Positions 44,222 to 56,300 of a stretch of 64,000 bases of DNA are shown piece by piece. The notes beneath the pieces are model-generated. The model ran no database searches. It saw only the letters and a list, made by a program, of their open reading frames with translations, and was not told the DNA's origin. Positions within the stretch are counted from its first letter, which is position 1. Each line of letters starts with the position of its first letter. The DNA lies in contig NZ_CP102288.1 in assembly GCF_025151535.1 (NCBI RefSeq), positions 2,179,501 to 2,243,500 on the forward strand. Direction: 5' to 3'. This DNA is from Segatella copri DSM 18205. GTDB taxonomy: Bacteria; Bacteroidota; Bacteroidia; Bacteroidales; Bacteroidaceae. The translations under genes and the position numbers were made by a program.

Positions 44222-44267
44222 TTCTTGCTTGAGACGAAATATCTAACAGAACATATATAAATAAGAA

Positions 44268-44304
44268 AGGGTGTGTCATGGCCTTATGACACACCCTCTT
44301 TTTT
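44268..44304 (+). terminator. rho-independent terminator, shared by rubrerythrin and mutY
   Basis: AGGGTGTGTCAT, a six-base loop and ATGACACACCCT, then TTTTTT. It lies between two convergent genes and may work in both directions. Confidence 0.92.
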
Positions 44305-45343
44305 ATGATTTAGCTTGAACCATTTCCAACATGATTTCTATCAACCTTGGAACACCATACTGTTCTACCTCGTCCTCTTTCACCCAGATATAATCATCAG
44401 GGAGCAGGGGGCGGGTTTCTGTTTCCTGCAGATAGAAGTCGGCAAGGAGGATGCGATGGGTAAGTACATGCTTCACATCCTTAGCCAGGAGAAGAGGATT
44501 ATGGACAAAGGCAGGCAGTTGCGGAGCATCTGATGCGTTATATGGTTCCCACAATCCTTGCCAGATATCACCCTCGCCGCGACGGTGGATAGCCACTTCG
44601 CCTTTACACCTTATATATATATAGGAGAGATGGCGCGTTTTCACCTTCAGTGTCTTGTTCTTCACCGGCAACTCCTCTACCCTTCCAGTCCTCAACGCCT
44701 CACAGGTTTCGGCAAGCGGACAGACAAGACATTTTGGAGATTGAGGAGTGCACTGGATAGCTCCGAAATCCATCATACCCTGGTTATAGGCAGCAACAGG
44801 CGATAATGCTGTATCAGAAAGTTGCTGAGCAGACGAAGCAGGCAAGAGTGATTGAGCCAATGCAGCAAACTCTTTTTTACCCTGCGTTGAATTGATAGGA
44901 GTATCTATTCCGAAGTAACGTGAAAGAACCCGGTACACATTGCCATCTACTACTGCCGCCGGAATATCAAAGGCAAAAGAACCGATGGCTGCCGCAGTAT
45001 AATCACCCACCCCTTTCAGGGCTTTGATACCTTCAAGCGTATCAGGGAAATGACCGAGCTCCACAATCTGTCTGGCAGCAGCATGAAGGTTGCGGGCTCG
45101 CGAGTAATACCCCAATCCCTGCCAGAGTTTCAAGACATCATCTTCGCTGGCAGCAGCCAAGTCTTCAACCTTGGGATAGGTCTTCATGAACCGCTCCCAA
45201 TATTCCCATCCCTGTGCGATGCGGGTTTGCTGAAGGATGATTTCGCTCAGCCAGATGGCATAAGGGTCCGTGGTTTCGCGCCAAGGCAAATCCCTACCAT
45301 TCTCACGAAACCAATGGATAATGACAGCCGAAAAACTATTCAT
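44303..45343 (-). CDS. mutY: A/G-specific adenine glycosylase MutY
   Basis: 346 residues from ATG 45343. The HhH-GPD region shows WLSEIILQQTRIAQGWEYW (catalytic-type Glu34), LKGVGDYTAAAIGSFAF and AAVVDGNVYRVLSR (Asp of the catalytic pair). The iron-sulfur cluster cysteines are in CTPQSPKCLVCPLAETC near residue 190. The C-terminal MutT-like domain for recognition of 8-oxoguanine follows (IYIRCKGEVAIHRRGEGDIW). It removes adenine opposite 8-oxoG. It converges with rubrerythrin and is followed upstream by an MscS-type gene on the same strand. Confidence 0.95.
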   Translation of the reverse strand: MNSFSAVIIHWFRENGRDLPWRETTDPYAIWLSEIILQQTRIAQGWEYWERFMKTYPKVEDLAAASEDDVLKLWQGLGYYSRARNLHAAARQIVELGHFPDTLEGIKALKGVGDYTAAAIGSFAFDIPAAVVDGNVYRVLSRYFGIDTPINSTQGKKEFAALAQSLLPASSAQQLSDTALSPVAAYNQGMMDFGAIQCTPQSPKCLVCPLAETCEALRTGRVEELPVKNKTLKVKTRHLSYIYIRCKGEVAIHRRGEGDIWQGLWEPYNASDAPQLPAFVHNPLLLAKDVKHVLTHRILLADFYLQETETRPLLPDDYIWVKEDEVEQYGVPRLIEIMLEMVQAKS

Positions 45344-45378
45344 AAAATTCAATGTTCAAATCTCAATGTTCAAAGTAA

Positions 45379-46632
45379 TTACTGTTCCGGATATTGCTCG
45401 TAAATCTTCAGACCGAATTCATTCGCCAAGGCATAGGCATGCTCCATGATATCGGCGAGAATGTGCTCATAATTCACCCATACCTTATCCTTGATGAAGA
45501 AATAGAACTCGATAGGGAGACCGCATTGCGTGGCTTCCATGTGGCGCACCATCAATGTGAGATCGGTATTGACCTCCGGACGCTGGCGCAGATACTTCTC
45601 CATGAATTTACGGTAAAGTTGGAGATTGGTAGGAGCAAGGGCTGCAGGATTCTTTAAATCCTCAATATCCTTCCCTTCTTGTATATCTTTATCTATCGCC
45701 TTCTGCAACGACTCCTTCAACTTAAACGAATCTTCGGTGGCGAAATGCCTAGCAAGCAGATTACGTTTTAATGTCTCATCCACCAGACGGACACTACGGA
45801 AATCGAAGTAAACCACGCGCTTCACTCTTCGTCCACCACTCTTCTGCATACCAATCCAGTTCTGGAACGAACCATTCACCAGGTTAATAGGCGAAATGGT
45901 AACGATGGTGTTATCAAAGTTGCGCACCTTTACGGTCGTGAGTGATATATCCTCAACGATACCATTGGCATCCACCGACTTCACCGTAATCCAGTCGCCC
46001 TTATGCAACATATCATTGCTGGTAAGACGCACACCAGCCACCAATCCCGAGATGGTATCCTTGAAGACCAGCATCAGGACAGCCGAGGTAGCACCCAAAC
46101 CGGCAAAGAGGGTCATCGGGTTCTTGTCCAACAGGATGGCAACCACCACCACAGCAGCCACGAAGAGCATCAATATCCTGAGAACACCGCAGAAAGTATG
46201 GAAATACTGCTGAGTCGACGAGCGTCGTTCCTGAGAATCCTCCAATCCTTTGAAAGACCCGATGAAGACCAGAGCCGTACGCACCGACATCACCACGATA
46301 TAGATGCCCGTAGCCCGCTCCAATATCTCCTTGAATATCGGATACTCCAGATAAATCAGCGGCATGAGCGACCATATCACCACCGCCGGCACAATATGGC
46401 AAGCCGAGGTGAGCACCTTCTTGTTCAGCAGCACATCATCCCAAGTGATGTCCGTCTTATCAGTAATCTTACTGATGAGCGGAACCAGTATCTTGCGACA
46501 CAGGAAATCGCTCAACATCGCCAAGAGGATGGCAGTAATGGTGAGCAAGATATGGCGCAGCATGGGCACAAAATCACCGGTGACTCCTGCCCATGTTATC
46601 ATTTCATCTACAAAATTACGAATTTCCTCCAT
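45379..46632 (-). CDS. MscS-family mechanosensitive channel (YbdG-like)
   Basis: 417 residues from ATG 46632; the reading continues upstream only through a tandem repeat. It has about five membrane helices in residues 1-190, with pore-lining LFAGLGATSAVLMLVFKDTISGLVAGVRLTSNDML near residue 195, matching the TM3 and beta-domain start of MscS, and the DWITVKSVDANGIVEDISLTTVKVRNFDNTIVTISP domain following. It protects against osmotic downshock. The C-terminal cytoplasmic part is longer than in the small MscS, as in YbdG. Confidence 0.92.
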   Translation of the reverse strand: MEEIRNFVDEMITWAGVTGDFVPMLRHILLTITAILLAMLSDFLCRKILVPLISKITDKTDITWDDVLLNKKVLTSACHIVPAVVIWSLMPLIYLEYPIFKEILERATGIYIVVMSVRTALVFIGSFKGLEDSQERRSSTQQYFHTFCGVLRILMLFVAAVVVVAILLDKNPMTLFAGLGATSAVLMLVFKDTISGLVAGVRLTSNDMLHKGDWITVKSVDANGIVEDISLTTVKVRNFDNTIVTISPINLVNGSFQNWIGMQKSGGRRVKRVVYFDFRSVRLVDETLKRNLLARHFATEDSFKLKESLQKAIDKDIQEGKDIEDLKNPAALAPTNLQLYRKFMEKYLRQRPEVNTDLTLMVRHMEATQCGLPIEFYFFIKDKVWVNYEHILADIMEHAYALANEFGLKIYEQYPEQ

Positions 46633-46682
46633 AAAACTATTAACTATCAACTATAAACTATCAACTAAAAACTATCAACTAA
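46633..46682. repeat. AACTATCAACT tandem repeat
   Basis: Four to five degenerate units of AACTATCAACT/AACTATAAACT directly before the MscS-type start codon. Related A/T-rich runs occur at about 4137-4170 and 3261-3283. Confidence 0.6.
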
Positions 46683-46685
46683 CGC

Positions 46686-47969
46686 TCACGGTTGGCAGAG
46701 CAAAGTACATACTTTATCTGCAAAGTGTCTGGCATTATTGCCATGCATGATACCATTGTTGATGATGGCGAAACAGAGTTCATGACCATTGGCTGCGGTA
46801 CAGTAACCCGCCAATGAGATGATGCCCGTCAGCGTACCCGTCTTTGCTTTCACATTGCCATGCACAAAACTGTTCTTCATACGCTTCTTCAATGTACCAT
46901 CTACCCCACCGATAGGCAGCGAATGCTTCAGATGGTCCATGATGTTGCCGTTGAAATAAGCATAACGCAGCAGTTTCACCACCAGTTCGGCACTGAGATA
47001 ATTATAGAGCGAAAGTCCCGAGCCGTCAGCCAGTTTATATCTTGCCGGATCGAGTCCTATCTTACGGATAAGCTGTTTTTCCACATTTCGGGCACTCTTG
47101 GCACTCGCCCATTTATTGCCCGTAGAAGCCGCAATCTGATAATACATGCTCTCGGCATAGAGATTATCACTCTCCTTCATCATCTTGTGCAGAATCTGAT
47201 CCATCGTATGGAATCGGGTACAGACCGTAAAGGCACTCGTAGGACAAACCTTCTCTGAAGCCCCAAAGCAGGAATATTCGATGCCCTCCTCACGGAGCTT
47301 GGCAAGAAACTTATCCATAAAGATGTCCTTACGCTGGAACACCAGTGGCGAAAGCACCGGATTGTCATCATCCCAGCACCAGCCTTCACCCAACAGGTCG
47401 GCATCCTTCAAAGAGCGGTCGGCATAGATGCTGCCACGGATGGTGTCAACACCCATATCCTTCAGACTATTGACAAATGCCGACATATCATCACTGTTGA
47501 AACGGGGATCCATACCGCCTATACAATAGACATCACCCGTCAACACCCCATTCTCAATGGTACCGGTATATTTCAGAGTGGTTTTAAACTGATAAGAACC
47601 GCCCAACTTATCGAGCGCCGTAATGGCAGTCAGGAGCTTCATAGTACTTGCCGGACGCATCAGCTGTCGTTCATTTCTCTGATAGATACAAGAGTCAGCA
47701 GACAGGTCCCAGACCATTAGTCCTACCTGTGATGTCTCGAACATCTTGCTCTCAAGGAGTTTATCAATACCCACCCTCACCGATTCTGGCCAAAGCAATT
47801 TCTGCGTCAGCGTATCCGCAGCCAGGGAGTCAACGAGTGTCGAGTCGGAAACATCCTCCTCATCAACCGTTTCTATTCTCTCATCTTCAATCACATTCTG
47901 GGCCTGCACCGGTACAGAGATCCATACCATCATCAGACCCAACATCATATATATTATCTTTTTCATCAC
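46686..47969 (-). CDS. dacB: D-Ala-D-Ala carboxypeptidase/endopeptidase (PBP4/DacB-like, S13)
   Basis: 427 residues with a signal peptide (MMKKIIYMMLGLMMVWISVPVQAQ). The penicillin-binding motifs are SxxK as STMK (S108 and K111), SDN in MMKESDNLYAESMYYQI near 264 and KTG in VKAKTGTLTGIISLAGYC near 380. An acidic linker covers residues 28-60. It trims or cuts peptidoglycan in the periplasm. It lies between the MscS-type gene and a small membrane protein gene, all on the minus strand. Confidence 0.93.
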   Translation of the reverse strand: MMKKIIYMMLGLMMVWISVPVQAQNVIEDERIETVDEEDVSDSTLVDSLAADTLTQKLLWPESVRVGIDKLLESKMFETSQVGLMVWDLSADSCIYQRNERQLMRPASTMKLLTAITALDKLGGSYQFKTTLKYTGTIENGVLTGDVYCIGGMDPRFNSDDMSAFVNSLKDMGVDTIRGSIYADRSLKDADLLGEGWCWDDDNPVLSPLVFQRKDIFMDKFLAKLREEGIEYSCFGASEKVCPTSAFTVCTRFHTMDQILHKMMKESDNLYAESMYYQIAASTGNKWASAKSARNVEKQLIRKIGLDPARYKLADGSGLSLYNYLSAELVVKLLRYAYFNGNIMDHLKHSLPIGGVDGTLKKRMKNSFVHGNVKAKTGTLTGIISLAGYCTAANGHELCFAIINNGIMHGNNARHFADKVCTLLCQP

Positions 47970-47996
47970 AATCAGTTCACCTGAACTTAAAAGAAA

Positions 47997-48401
47997 TTAT
48001 TTATTTTTGATTCTCTCCATAAATGCCTCTTCATTATCCGGCTGAACGGTTACAATATTATTATGTCCGTATTCGATGACCACGCAATGGTCTAATCCGA
48101 AGAAAGTCTTGGCGATGTGTACATCAATGACATCACATAGCGGCACATTTCTGTTGGAAGAGAACCTGCCCTCATTGATGATGAGATATTCCATCTCCTC
48201 ATCCAGGTCTATCGGTTTTACCATCTTGAAGGTATAGGTTGTATTCAGTATGCGCTCTATCATGCCCACGATGATGATAGCCACAAAGATGCCGATGATA
48301 GCCAGTTTGACCCAGAAAAAGTAGAGAGCCAGGATTGCAAACACCGCCACACCGATACGTGCCGTCAGCGTAAAGCGCTTATGAAAAGTTCTATCTGCCA
48401 T
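47997..48401 (-). CDS. small membrane protein with PH-like C-terminal domain
   Basis: 134 residues. Two adjacent hydrophobic helices (residues 14-47) are followed by a soluble beta-rich domain with TYTFKMVKPIDLDEEMEYLIINEGRF and IAKTFFGLDHCVVIEYG, which resembles the bacterial PH-like domain. No enzymatic motif. Bacterial PH-like membrane proteins have no well-defined role. It lies 28 bases before dacB and may be co-transcribed. Confidence is in the gene, less in the domain. Confidence 0.7.
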   Translation of the reverse strand: MADRTFHKRFTLTARIGVAVFAILALYFFWVKLAIIGIFVAIIIVGMIERILNTTYTFKMVKPIDLDEEMEYLIINEGRFSSNRNVPLCDVIDVHIAKTFFGLDHCVVIEYGHNNIVTVQPDNEEAFMERIKNK

Positions 48402-48534
48402 AACTTTGATTTATTACCTTATATTATTGTCGTTTTTACGACCTTTTGATAGTCTAAAAGACTATATAACCTTAAATTTCGCTGCAAAATTACAAAAAAT
48501 CCCTCTCTTATTACTCATTTTAAAGATTAATTAT

Positions 48535-48542
48535 TACTTTTG
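48535..48542 (+). promoter_or_regulatory. promoter of nadB
   Basis: TACTTTTG at 48535-48542, about 90 bases before the ATG. Confidence 0.45.
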
Positions 48543-48634
48543 CAACGAATTAAGAATTAATTCTGAGAGAATGGGGCTGTTTTATAGATAAAAACACCCG
48601 TTCTTAAAATTGAAATTAGATAAGAATAAACTCA

Positions 48635-50224
48635 ATGGTTTATAAGTATGATTTTCTGATTATCGGCTCAGGAGTTGCCGGTATGAGTTACGCCCTGAAA
48701 GTAGCCAGAGCGCATAAAGGTAAGGTGTGTATGATTTGCAAAACCTCGCTCGACGAGGCTAACACGTCATTCGCACAAGGTGGTGTGGCGTCAGTTACCA
48801 ACTTGGAAGTGGATAACTTCGACAAGCACATACAGGATACAATGATTGCTGGTGATTATATCAGCGATTATAAAGCAGTGAAGCAGGTTGTCACCATGGC
48901 ACCGGATCAGATCAAGGAGCTCGTGCAGTGGGGCGTCAACTTCGATAAGCAGCAGGACGGCAAGTTCGACCTCCACCGTGAGGGCGGTCACAGCGAGTTC
49001 CGCATCCTTCATCATGCCGATGATACGGGTGCAGAAATCCAGCGCGGTCTGATGGAGGCTGTGCGCAACTGTCCGGATATCGATATCAAGGAAAATCATT
49101 TCGCCGTGGAGATTATCACTCAGCACCACTTGGGTGCCCGTGTTACCCGCCGCACTCCTTATATCAACTGTTACGGTGCATACGTATTGAATCCTGACAC
49201 CCAGAAGGTGGATACCTATCTGAGTAAGGTTACCGTGATGTGTACCGGTGGATGCGGTGCTGTTTATCAGACTACCACCAACCCTGTGATTGCCACTGGC
49301 GATGGTGAGGCGATGGTATACCGTGCCAAGGGAACTGTAGCCGACATGGAGTTTGTCCAGTTCCACCCAACCGCTCTTTATCATCCGGGCGAAACCCATC
49401 CTGCCTTTCTCATCACCGAGGCTATGCGTGGTTATGGCGGCATCTTGCGTCTGCCTAACGGCGAAAGTTTCATGGAGAAATATGATAAGCGATTGAGTCT
49501 GGCTCCTCGTGACATCGTGGCTCGTGCCATCGATAAGGAGATGAAGATTCACGGATTGGATCATGTCTGTCTCGATGTAACCCATAAGAATCCAGAGGAG
49601 ACCAAGCGTCACTTCCCTAATATCTACGCCAAGTGTCTGAGTATCGGCATCGACATCACCAAGGAGTATATCCCTGTTCGTCCTGCCGCTCACTATATGT
49701 GTGGTGGTATCAAGGTTGATTTGAACGGCTGTTCAAGCATCAACCGTCTCTATGCCCTGGGCGAGTGTTCATGCACCGGTCTGCATGGCGGTAACCGTCT
49801 TGCCAGCAACTCGCTCATCGAGGCTGTGGTATATGCCGAGACAGCTGCCAAGCACAGTCTGGAGCATGTAGATGAATATGATTTCAACGAGAAGGTTCCA
49901 GCATGGAATGATGAAGGTACTTTGACCAACGAAGAGAAGGTATTGATTACACAGAGCGTGAAAGAGGTTGGCGAATGCATGAGCAACTATGTAGGCATCG
50001 TGCGCAGCGATCTCCGTCTGAAGCGAGCATGGGACCGTCTCGACCTTCTCTACGAAGAGACCGAGAATCTCTTCAAGCGTGTAAAGGTAAGCAAGGAGCT
50101 CTGCGAGCTCCGCAACATGATCAACGTGGGTTATCTCATCACCCGCATGGCGATAGAACGCAAGGAGAGCCGTGGTCTTCACTATACCATCGACTACCCT
50201 GTTCATGCTTACGACAAGAAGTAA
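48635..50224 (+). CDS. nadB: L-aspartate oxidase
   Basis: 529 residues. The FAD-binding start is YDFLIIGSGVAGMSYALKVA. Further conserved blocks: EANTSFAQGGVASV near 42, LHREGGHSEFRILHHADDTG near 113, GGCGAVYQTTTNP near 217, DMEFVQFHPTALYHPG near 239 with the catalytic region, and RPAAHYMCGGIKVDLNGCSSI with LYALGECSCTGLHGGNRLASNSL. It oxidises L-aspartate to iminoaspartate with fumarate or oxygen, the first step to NAD. It is alone in its transcription unit with a terminator behind it; nadA and nadC are not in the window. Confidence 0.96.
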   Translation: MVYKYDFLIIGSGVAGMSYALKVARAHKGKVCMICKTSLDEANTSFAQGGVASVTNLEVDNFDKHIQDTMIAGDYISDYKAVKQVVTMAPDQIKELVQWGVNFDKQQDGKFDLHREGGHSEFRILHHADDTGAEIQRGLMEAVRNCPDIDIKENHFAVEIITQHHLGARVTRRTPYINCYGAYVLNPDTQKVDTYLSKVTVMCTGGCGAVYQTTTNPVIATGDGEAMVYRAKGTVADMEFVQFHPTALYHPGETHPAFLITEAMRGYGGILRLPNGESFMEKYDKRLSLAPRDIVARAIDKEMKIHGLDHVCLDVTHKNPEETKRHFPNIYAKCLSIGIDITKEYIPVRPAAHYMCGGIKVDLNGCSSINRLYALGECSCTGLHGGNRLASNSLIEAVVYAETAAKHSLEHVDEYDFNEKVPAWNDEGTLTNEEKVLITQSVKEVGECMSNYVGIVRSDLRLKRAWDRLDLLYEETENLFKRVKVSKELCELRNMINVGYLITRMAIERKESRGLHYTIDYPVHAYDKK

Positions 50225-50245
50225 TCAAGAATTATCAGAATATTA

Positions 50246-50284
50246 AAAAGCTCGGATGCATCACAAGCATCCGAGCTTTTTTTA
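50246..50284 (+). terminator. rho-independent terminator of nadB
   Basis: AAAAAGCTCGGATGC, loop, GCATCCGAGCTTTTTTT. It faces the end of sprA and may serve both. Confidence 0.93.
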
Positions 50285-50348
50285 TTTTCAAGAATTTGAG
50301 AATTAGAGAATTTTTCTTTCTACCTATTGGTTCTGGTGAATTTTCTTT

Positions 50349-53300
50349 TTATCTCGTCAGCGAGAACTTGATGCTCAGGCCGAAATCCTGTGTGGTGGTA
50401 GGATAACTGCTGCTCGACAGGAGCGGTGTGTTGGTCTGACGGTCATAATAGAAACTCATGGTAAGGAGTTTGCTGAAGGTATAATCGGCAGAGAAACTCA
50501 GTTTCAGAGCATTGTTGCCGCTGCTGGCACTGCTTACCATTGAGGCTATATCACGAACGATGGCTGCCTGCTTACGGAAACTGAAGTCAAGACGTAGATT
50601 CAGATCATGGTTGGTACCATTCTGAACCGTCTTGGTGGTCGACGCATTCTTATTGGCTGCATTCTTGTTGCCGCCCTTCGACTTGGAACGGGAGGCTTTG
50701 GCGCCCCAACCGAAAACATCGAAGTTGTTGATGCGGTAACCCATGCCGATTACCCAGTCCTTACTCAATGCCTCGTTCAGCTGCACACTCGTCATACTGA
50801 GGTTCAATACACGGGTCTGGCGATATTCTGCCTTCACCGTCATATTATTGTTGAATGTGACATCCATACCCAATAATGGCGAGAACGACTCGTTGATACT
50901 TACCTGCGAAATGTTGAACATGCTGCTTGGCGACGGATTGCCCGTAGCGGCATCACTCACGAAGCCGAGACCGTTCATATACTCCTGGAAGGTGCTGTAA
51001 CTATTGTAGCTGCCAACTGCAAAGACGCTTTTGTAAGAGTGGTTGATGTTGATACTCTTGAAGTGCTCGTTGAACCAAGGCAGACGTCCCAGTCCACTAT
51101 AACGGATAGTCCAGTTTGGCAACATCCGGCTCAATGCCGGGAATACCGAGAGCGAATTGCCACCCATCGAGGTATAAGCCTTGAGGAAGGCAGGAATCAT
51201 GACATCGCTGCTATACTGGTTAACCGGTGTGCGGGAAGCATCAAACTTGCCGCCAGCCAGAGCCGAACCAGCCGGATAAACAGTTCCGGCATACTGCGCC
51301 TCTACCCTATCTCTGAAACCAGCCAGCGAGTTGACAAACTTCTCGAAGGTCTTGCTGCGATACCCCGAATTGGCATTGCCCATTCCCTCGAAAGCCGAAC
51401 CCAGCGAGATGGTAGTCATCTGGAAGGCTCCACTTTGGGTAGTTGGCGTTCCTTCATACATATACTGTATGCTCTTCTGCGTGGTCTTGGTGCGTGTGGC
51501 AGAGAGATCAATCTTGAAATCCTTGACAGGCTCCAAGGTGGCACGCAACGTAAGATTATCCGTTCTGCTGGTAGTAGCAGGTGTTGCGATACTGTCGTTG
51601 CAGAGCAGCCAGTCGTTGTTTCTAGCCTTCTCGATATAATCGTCGCCAACCATACCGAAGGCGAAGTCAAGACCCGGTGCCATCTGTCCCACCTTCTTCT
51701 GTCCGAAGGCATCACCCACACTAGGCAAGAAGCCCGGCAGGGTGAGCTGATAGCTGCTGCGATAGTTGATGCTCACATTGCGCACCATCATTGCCAGACG
51801 ACTAGCCAACTGCAATCCCTTATACCATTTCTTATCATCAAGCGGTTCCTTAGCCAGTACGGAAAGTTTCACCTTCATGGCAGTATCTACCTTTGAGATG
51901 ATTCTGATCTGGTTATTATCCACCTTTTTATATTTAAGCGGGAACACTTTGCCGTCTTCCGTCTTGGCATTCACAATCAGTCGCTTGGTATTCTTGCCGT
52001 GGCGTATCTTGAATGTGGTATCAGGCAGGAGGGTGATTTCCCGTTCGAAGGCACGCTTGTTCTTAGGCAGCGCCTTCTTCGGATCAGCCGCCTGTTCCTT
52101 TGCTTCCTGCTTCTTTTTCTTTTTTTCCTGCTTCTTGCGCTGCATCTGTGCCCTACTCTGGGTACGGTCAAACTTATCGTTTACCTTCTTCAGGAAAGGC
52201 ACATGGTTGTAGAGTTTCACCAGGTTGAAGTTACCGTTCAATGTCAGCTCGCGCTGGGTATTGATGGTATTTCCATACGAGTTGCCCTCCTCATCCTCTG
52301 TACCGCGCTCCCAAGAATAGTTGGCATTGTAAGAGGCATCGCTGTTCACCCAGTCGAAGACAGGCAGCAGATTGAGAGGCACCTTGTAAGATGCCTGGAA
52401 ATTCTGACTATAGTCGAGCGGTGCACCCCAGTGGCGGATGCTGGTCCATACGGAGTCCTTCCAGGCATGATACTGGTCGGCATAAAGATCCTTGTTGACC
52501 GGTGTATATGGTTCCTCAATCTGTGCATGGGTAGCACTCTGGAAGTTCATGTGCAGGTTCTTGGTCAGATCCCAGTTGATGGAGAACTCACGGTTCCAGA
52601 GGAACTGTTCACTGAAAGTGAGCGGCAACTTGGCGTCTACTCCGGCAGCTCCACTCATCAGGGTTTCCATATCGCGCTCCTGCAACTCGTAGTAGTCGCG
52701 CGTCATCTCGGTATTGAAGGCTATGTTCTGCGGCAGCCAGTTCAGTCCAAAACGTTTCAGAATGTCGAGCCACTTACTCTTGTTCTTCAGTCCCTTGAAT
52801 GGTTCCCAAGCCTTATAAACCGGGCTCCACGAATAATCCAGGGCTCCGCGCCAGTTGTCCTTGCGCTCATACACCGTCGTTTCACCCGTAGTATACTGAT
52901 GCTGATGACTGTAGGTGAATGAGAAGTTGGCTGGATCGTATGGCATCGGATGACGCTTGGTAGCGATACCCACCCGGGCATTCGAGATGGAGAAGTTGGT
53001 CTGCGTAATCTTGGTGGCAGCGATGTTCTCGATAGAATCGCGCTCATGCTTGGATCCGGCGGCATCGAGGGCATCCTTCAATTCCATATCGGTATCCAGC
53101 GGATTATACTTAGGAGTGGTCTTCTCCTTGGTAATACTATAATATAAAGGTATGCTCACCTTCGCCTTGTCAGGGAAGAACTTACCCATTTCGAGCGATG
53201 TGGTCACACTGTAGGTACCGTAATTATCGGTAGTGCGACTTGCCACGCCATCTTCCAGACCGCCGAATCCCTCGCTGATGTATCTGCCGGTGGCATTCAC

Positions 53301-56300
53301 GCTACCCCAATCGGAGAGCTGTACGTTGAGGTTGGCATTGGCAGCCCAACCGCCCGAATTATTATGTTCCTTGAGTCGGAGTTCGTTTATCCATACCTCA
53401 CCGCTCTTGATATCGGCAGAATTGTTTCTCACACCCAGCATCATGGTCTTCACCTCGCCGAGACTCGGATTACCCACGATGGTAATCTTGTTCTGCGGAT
53501 GTTCTGCATCCATCATGGAATAAGGAGCGAGATAAGAAGCCACACCCTGTGCCTTCGCCTTGTTGCGGTTTTTCTTCAATGCCGTAAAGACACTCAGCGG
53601 CACATCGAGCATATTCTCCTCAGGCCATACCGCCTTACAGTCGGCAAGCACATAGCGGTTATAGTTGGAGCGTGGCTCGGTGAGCTTCAGTGGGATTTCA
53701 TACTCGTAGTAATTATTCTTGTAATCACTACCCAGACGGATGAAGACTGAGAGATCACCATCCTGCAGACGGGTGGTATTCTGTTCCAAAGCATTGGCAT
53801 GGGCAAACATCTGGATGCGCTTGTACAGGCGCAGATCAAGGGTAGAATTCTTATAAACCGCCTTCGCCTCGCCTGTGCTCATGTTCTTGACCACCAGACT
53901 CAACGCCTGCTCGTTCGCCTCAACCAACTGAGGCTGACTAGGATCCTGTTCGCGCCTGATACCCGGAGGCAAGACATAGTTGACCGGTGTCTTCTCGCCG
54001 TTCTCCTCCAGACTCACACTGCTTGCGTCAAGGGTTCCGCCACTGGCTGCACTAAGCGGCTGGTCATAAGTACGCCACTTGCCCATCACGAGGTCGAAGG
54101 TACCGAAACGCAGCACGATAGGTTTCTTGAAACCGGTGAGGAACATACGCATGAAGCGGATGCTGGAGAAATCGTTGATGTTGCCCTGACGGCTCTCAAA
54201 CTCATCGATAGGTATGCGGAACTGATACCAGGTAACGGTAGACTTGGTATTATCACGCCAGGTCTGGCTGTATTCACGCTTATCTACAATATGATTGTTA
54301 CCCACCACGAGATCTTCCGGACGGATGCTGACACGGTACTGGAAGTATTTCTCATATTCGTTGAGGGTATAATCCTGGTTGATATCCTCGACATCCGGCG
54401 TTGACTTATAAGAAGTATCATAGCCCTCAGAACGGCTGTCGCTGTCAGGCGAATTGCCCTGAGGATTGTTGATATACTTATATCGCTGCAAGATAGGAGC
54501 ACGCATCTCATCCCAGTCGGAACCGCGGAAATAGTGGTAGTCATCACGTGCCGGATCGGCAAAGATGCTGTCGAACACCGCCTGGTTCACCTTGCCCTGA
54601 ATCTGGTCGAGATAAGCACTCTTGTAGAATTCCTGCTCCTCGGCATCAGTCAGTCCGTTGAAACCCACATCCTGCAAGGCTCTGCTGCCACTGGTGGTAG
54701 CAAAGGCATAGGTCACGGTGCTCTGGGTAGGAATCTTACCCCACTGGGTATAGGTGTAGCTCTTGCTGCCATCTACCGGCATGCCACTCTCATAGAATTT
54801 CTTGCCATCACGCAGGATATCCTCGCTCACCTCGCCCAGGTTGATGTAGAAATCGCCACCGTAATCGGCAGCATCAGCCTCTTCGCGAGAATAGATGAAC
54901 GGATCGAGCATCCAGAACTCGATGTATTCGATGTTTGCCTGCTCGAAATCGTTGGTATCCAGCTTACGCATCATTCCGCCCCAGTTGCGCTGCGGATTCT
55001 GCAGGGTTCCGTCAGCCTGCAAATCTGTTACATTGAAGTTGTATGGTCCCGGCTCGCTTGGATAGTAAGCCAGATTGAGTACATTCAGGGTATTGGTAGC
55101 GCCCTGATAACTGCTCTGGTCGCGCAATGGGAAGAGCTCCTTGGTATAGACCTCGCGAACATAATGGTTACTCAACTGCTTGAGGTCGCCCTTGATATGA
55201 CCCGGAGTGAGCGAACTTCCACGGCGGGTGAACAGCGGATCGATGGTATACCAGGCTAGGCGCGAGCGGTGGAAACCGCTGCTCAGACCGGTCTTATCGC
55301 TGTAATCGTCCTTGAAATTGAGCGAAGGTACACTGGATATAAACCAGGAGGTAGGAGTCGTTACATCGATGGTAGTCTTCGTACCCTCGAAGTCATCGAT
55401 ATAAGATGCATTGTCCTGTGTGCCGCCTGCCTCACCGGCAATGAGCTGGGCAAATTCTCCTGTAAAGGATATCTGCGATGGCTGGGTAAGATGCAGGAAT
55501 GGTATCTTGTCAAGCACATTGGTGAGCCACTGACTCTCCTTGCGCCAGTTGAGATTGATGCCCCAAAGGGTGTTCTTCAGCGGTTCGGAGCCCATGGATA
55601 CCTTGGTAGTAAGCGCCTGTTCGGAGAGGTGCTGGATAGTACCGCTCAACTGGAAGTTCTTGGTAAAATCATACTCCCAGTTCAGTCCGAACATCGTTTT
55701 TCGGGTTTGTCCGAAATCGGTATTACTCTCCAGAGAAACGTTGACAGCCGTACCAGCATCGATGATGCTCTGGTTCAGGATGGTCACCTCACCGGCACTG
55801 TAATCTACCGAATAGTCGGTGCCCTCTTTCAGGGTGATACCGCCTGCCGTAACGACCACCGAGCCCTGTGGCACATTGTAGGCATCGAGCGAGATGACAT
55901 TGGCTGCTGAGCCCTTGAACTGTCCCACAATCTGATACTTGTTCTTTTCGGCTATCTGCTTGGCTACGGTCTTCGTACTGTCATAGAGTTCGGTAAAGGC
56001 ATACTTTTCAGCCTTGTCGGCAGCCACGCCCCGCTTGACCAGATAATCACGCATATAACTGCCGAAAGGCTCTACCTTCGGAATGAACACGCGTCCGTTA
56101 GAGATGGTATAGCCTTCTACATAATCGAAATATCCATTGCTGTGTGCCTTGTTGTTGTTATCCAGACGGTCGGCGCCCAGCACACGGATGATAGGCTGCT
56201 CCTTCACCTGCTGCTCAGGGATATAACTGAGATATACGCCGGTGGTATCGCTCTGGTATTTCACATCCAGGCGGAACTTCTCCTTCTCTACGGTAGAAGC